In this document: positions 6,214 through 6,529 of the stretch, piece after piece
How the letters are laid out: each line of letters starts with the position of its first letter
How positions within the stretch are numbered: the stretch's first letter is position 1
Assembly: GCF_012569785.1 (NCBI RefSeq)
Contig: NZ_CP046203.1
Coordinates: 1-6,529, forward strand
Direction: 5' to 3'
Length of the DNA stretch: 6,529 bases
Source of the DNA: Enterobacteriaceae endosymbiont of Donacia crassipes
GTDB taxonomy: Bacteria; Pseudomonadota; Gammaproteobacteria; Enterobacterales; Enterobacteriaceae
The notes under the pieces: generated by a model
The model's database searches: none
What the model saw: the letters and a program-made list of their open reading frames with translations, nothing else
What the model was told of the DNA's origin: nothing
Program-made: the position numbers and the translations under genes

Positions 6214-6332
6214 ATAGCAAGTAGTAAAAACGGGATAGCAAGTAGTAAAAACGGGATAGCAAGTAGTAAAAACGGGATAGCAAGTAGTAAAAAACGGGAT
6301 AGCAAGTAGTAAAAAAACGGGATAGCAAGTAG
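6214..6332. repeat. Iteron array: five 21-23 bp repeats plus a partial sixth
   Basis: Units start ATAGCAAGTAGT, run through an A-tract and end CGGG: 6214-6234, 6235-6255 and 6256-6276 (21 bp each, A5), 6277-6298 (22 bp, A6), 6299-6321 (23 bp, A7). A partial unit, ATAGCAAGTAG, is at 6322-6332. Apart from the A-tract the units are identical. Directly repeated units of about two helical turns near a TrfA gene are the expected initiator-binding iterons. The core is not the RK2 iteron sequence as recalled. Confidence 0.88.
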
Positions 6333-6341
6333 CTTTGCTAT
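6322..6341. repeat. Inverted repeat closing the iteron array
   Basis: ATAGCAA (6322-6328) and TTGCTAT (6335-6341) form a 7-bp perfect stem with a 6-base centre. The left arm is the head of the partial sixth iteron, so the right arm is an inverted iteron half. Inverted half-iterons near rep promoters or origins can bind initiator dimers; that role here is inference. Confidence 0.6.
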
Positions 6342-6379
6342 ATATATGTTATTTAAATAAATAAATTAGTTATTCTTTT

Positions 6380-6412
6380 AATCCTTTTTTAATCCTTTTT
6401 TAATCCTTTTTT
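6380..6412. repeat. Three perfect 11-bp tandem repeats with phased T-tracts
   Basis: AATCCTTTTTT occurs at 6380-6390, 6391-6401 and 6402-6412. T6 tracts spaced 11 bp, close to one helical turn, should give intrinsic DNA curvature. Placed 48 bp from the last iteron, they may be origin accessory or unwinding repeats. Confidence 0.8.
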
Positions 6413-6429
6413 AAAAACTAAAAAAAAAC

Positions 6430-6457
6430 TTGTAAAAGAAAAAAAAAAGTATATTAT
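6430..6457 (+). promoter_or_regulatory. Probable promoter of the adhesin gene (across the circle junction)
   Basis: TTGTAA (6430-6435, 4/6 to -35) and TATTAT (6452-6457, 5/6 to -10) are separated by 16 bases. If the molecule is circular, transcription would start near 6464 and run about 65 bases to the ATG at position 1. TATAAG at 6455-6460 is an alternative -10 with a 19-base spacer. The rest of the segment to 6529 holds no gene. Confidence 0.4.
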
Positions 6458-6529
6458 AAGAGTTATATATGAATGATTTTACTAAACAGTTAGTTAGTTA
6501 AAAATTTTCAGTAAAAGTAAAAATTTATA

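Larger units (their letters stand above)
6190..6420. other. Probable plasmid replication origin (oriV)
   Basis: The region combines the iteron array (6214-6332), an inverted repeat at its edge, a nearly G/C-free stretch (6341-6379) and phased T-tract repeats (6380-6412), upstream of the initiator gene. This is the usual organisation of an iteron origin: binding sites beside an A/T-rich unwinding and bent segment. The exact borders are not defined. Confidence 0.75.

Noticed and set aside
6214..6332. CRISPR array
   Set aside because: The repeats are back to back with no unique spacers, there are no cas genes, and they neighbour a TrfA gene; iterons explain them.
6470..6502. 10-codon frame (MNDFTKQLVS) just before the circle junction
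   Set aside because: No ribosome site, no leader-peptide logic (no codon run for an amino acid) and the downstream gene is an adhesin; chance is likely.

Overview
The window reads as one complete small circular plasmid of an extremely A+T-rich, genome-reduced enterobacterial insect symbiont. The evidence is a TrfA-family replication initiator with an iteron array, no chromosomal housekeeping genes, a record that opens exactly on a start codon, and an exact 77-bp tandem duplication. That duplication is best read as an untrimmed k=77 assembly overlap, so the true circle is probably 6452 bp rather than 6529. The base composition, Lys/Asn/Ile-rich proteins, lack of Shine-Dalgarno sequences and many long A/T homopolymers fit an obligate beetle symbiont. 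A Pectobacterium-like polygalacturonase beside a phenylalanine-pathway gene points to a pectinolytic, amino-acid-providing symbiont of leaf beetles (the reed-beetle symbiont type, 'Ca. Macropleicola', fits better than the tortoise-beetle symbiont Stammera). This host assignment is inference.

Layout. Plus strand: 1-2856 encodes a 951-aa inverse autotransporter of the intimin/invasin family. An 86-bp gap with a strong double palindrome follows, then pehA (2943-4226), a secreted GH28 endo-polygalacturonase with all catalytic motifs. Minus strand: pheA (4888-4223) meets pehA tail to tail, with the two stop codons sharing bases. It encodes only the prephenate dehydratase domain; the chorismate mutase and ACT regulatory domains of the enterobacterial P-protein are absent. 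Upstream of it on the same strand is trfA (5884-5018). The remaining ~645 bp is the control and replication region. It holds a perfect sigma70-type consensus promoter firing toward trfA (6161-6134), five and a half iterons (6214-6332), a terminal inverted repeat, three phased 11-bp T-tract repeats (6380-6412) and a probable promoter for the adhesin gene, which lies across the junction if the molecule is circular.

Together the plasmid carries three host-facing functions: attachment (adhesin), plant cell-wall digestion (pectinase) and, probably, deregulated phenylalanine synthesis. They sit on a replicon whose copy number can raise dosage, and trfA and pheA may share one transcript. The most unusual sequence feature is a perfect 50-bp spacerless palindrome inside the pheA coding region. 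No partition, mobilisation, toxin-antitoxin, tRNA, CRISPR or insertion-sequence genes were seen.
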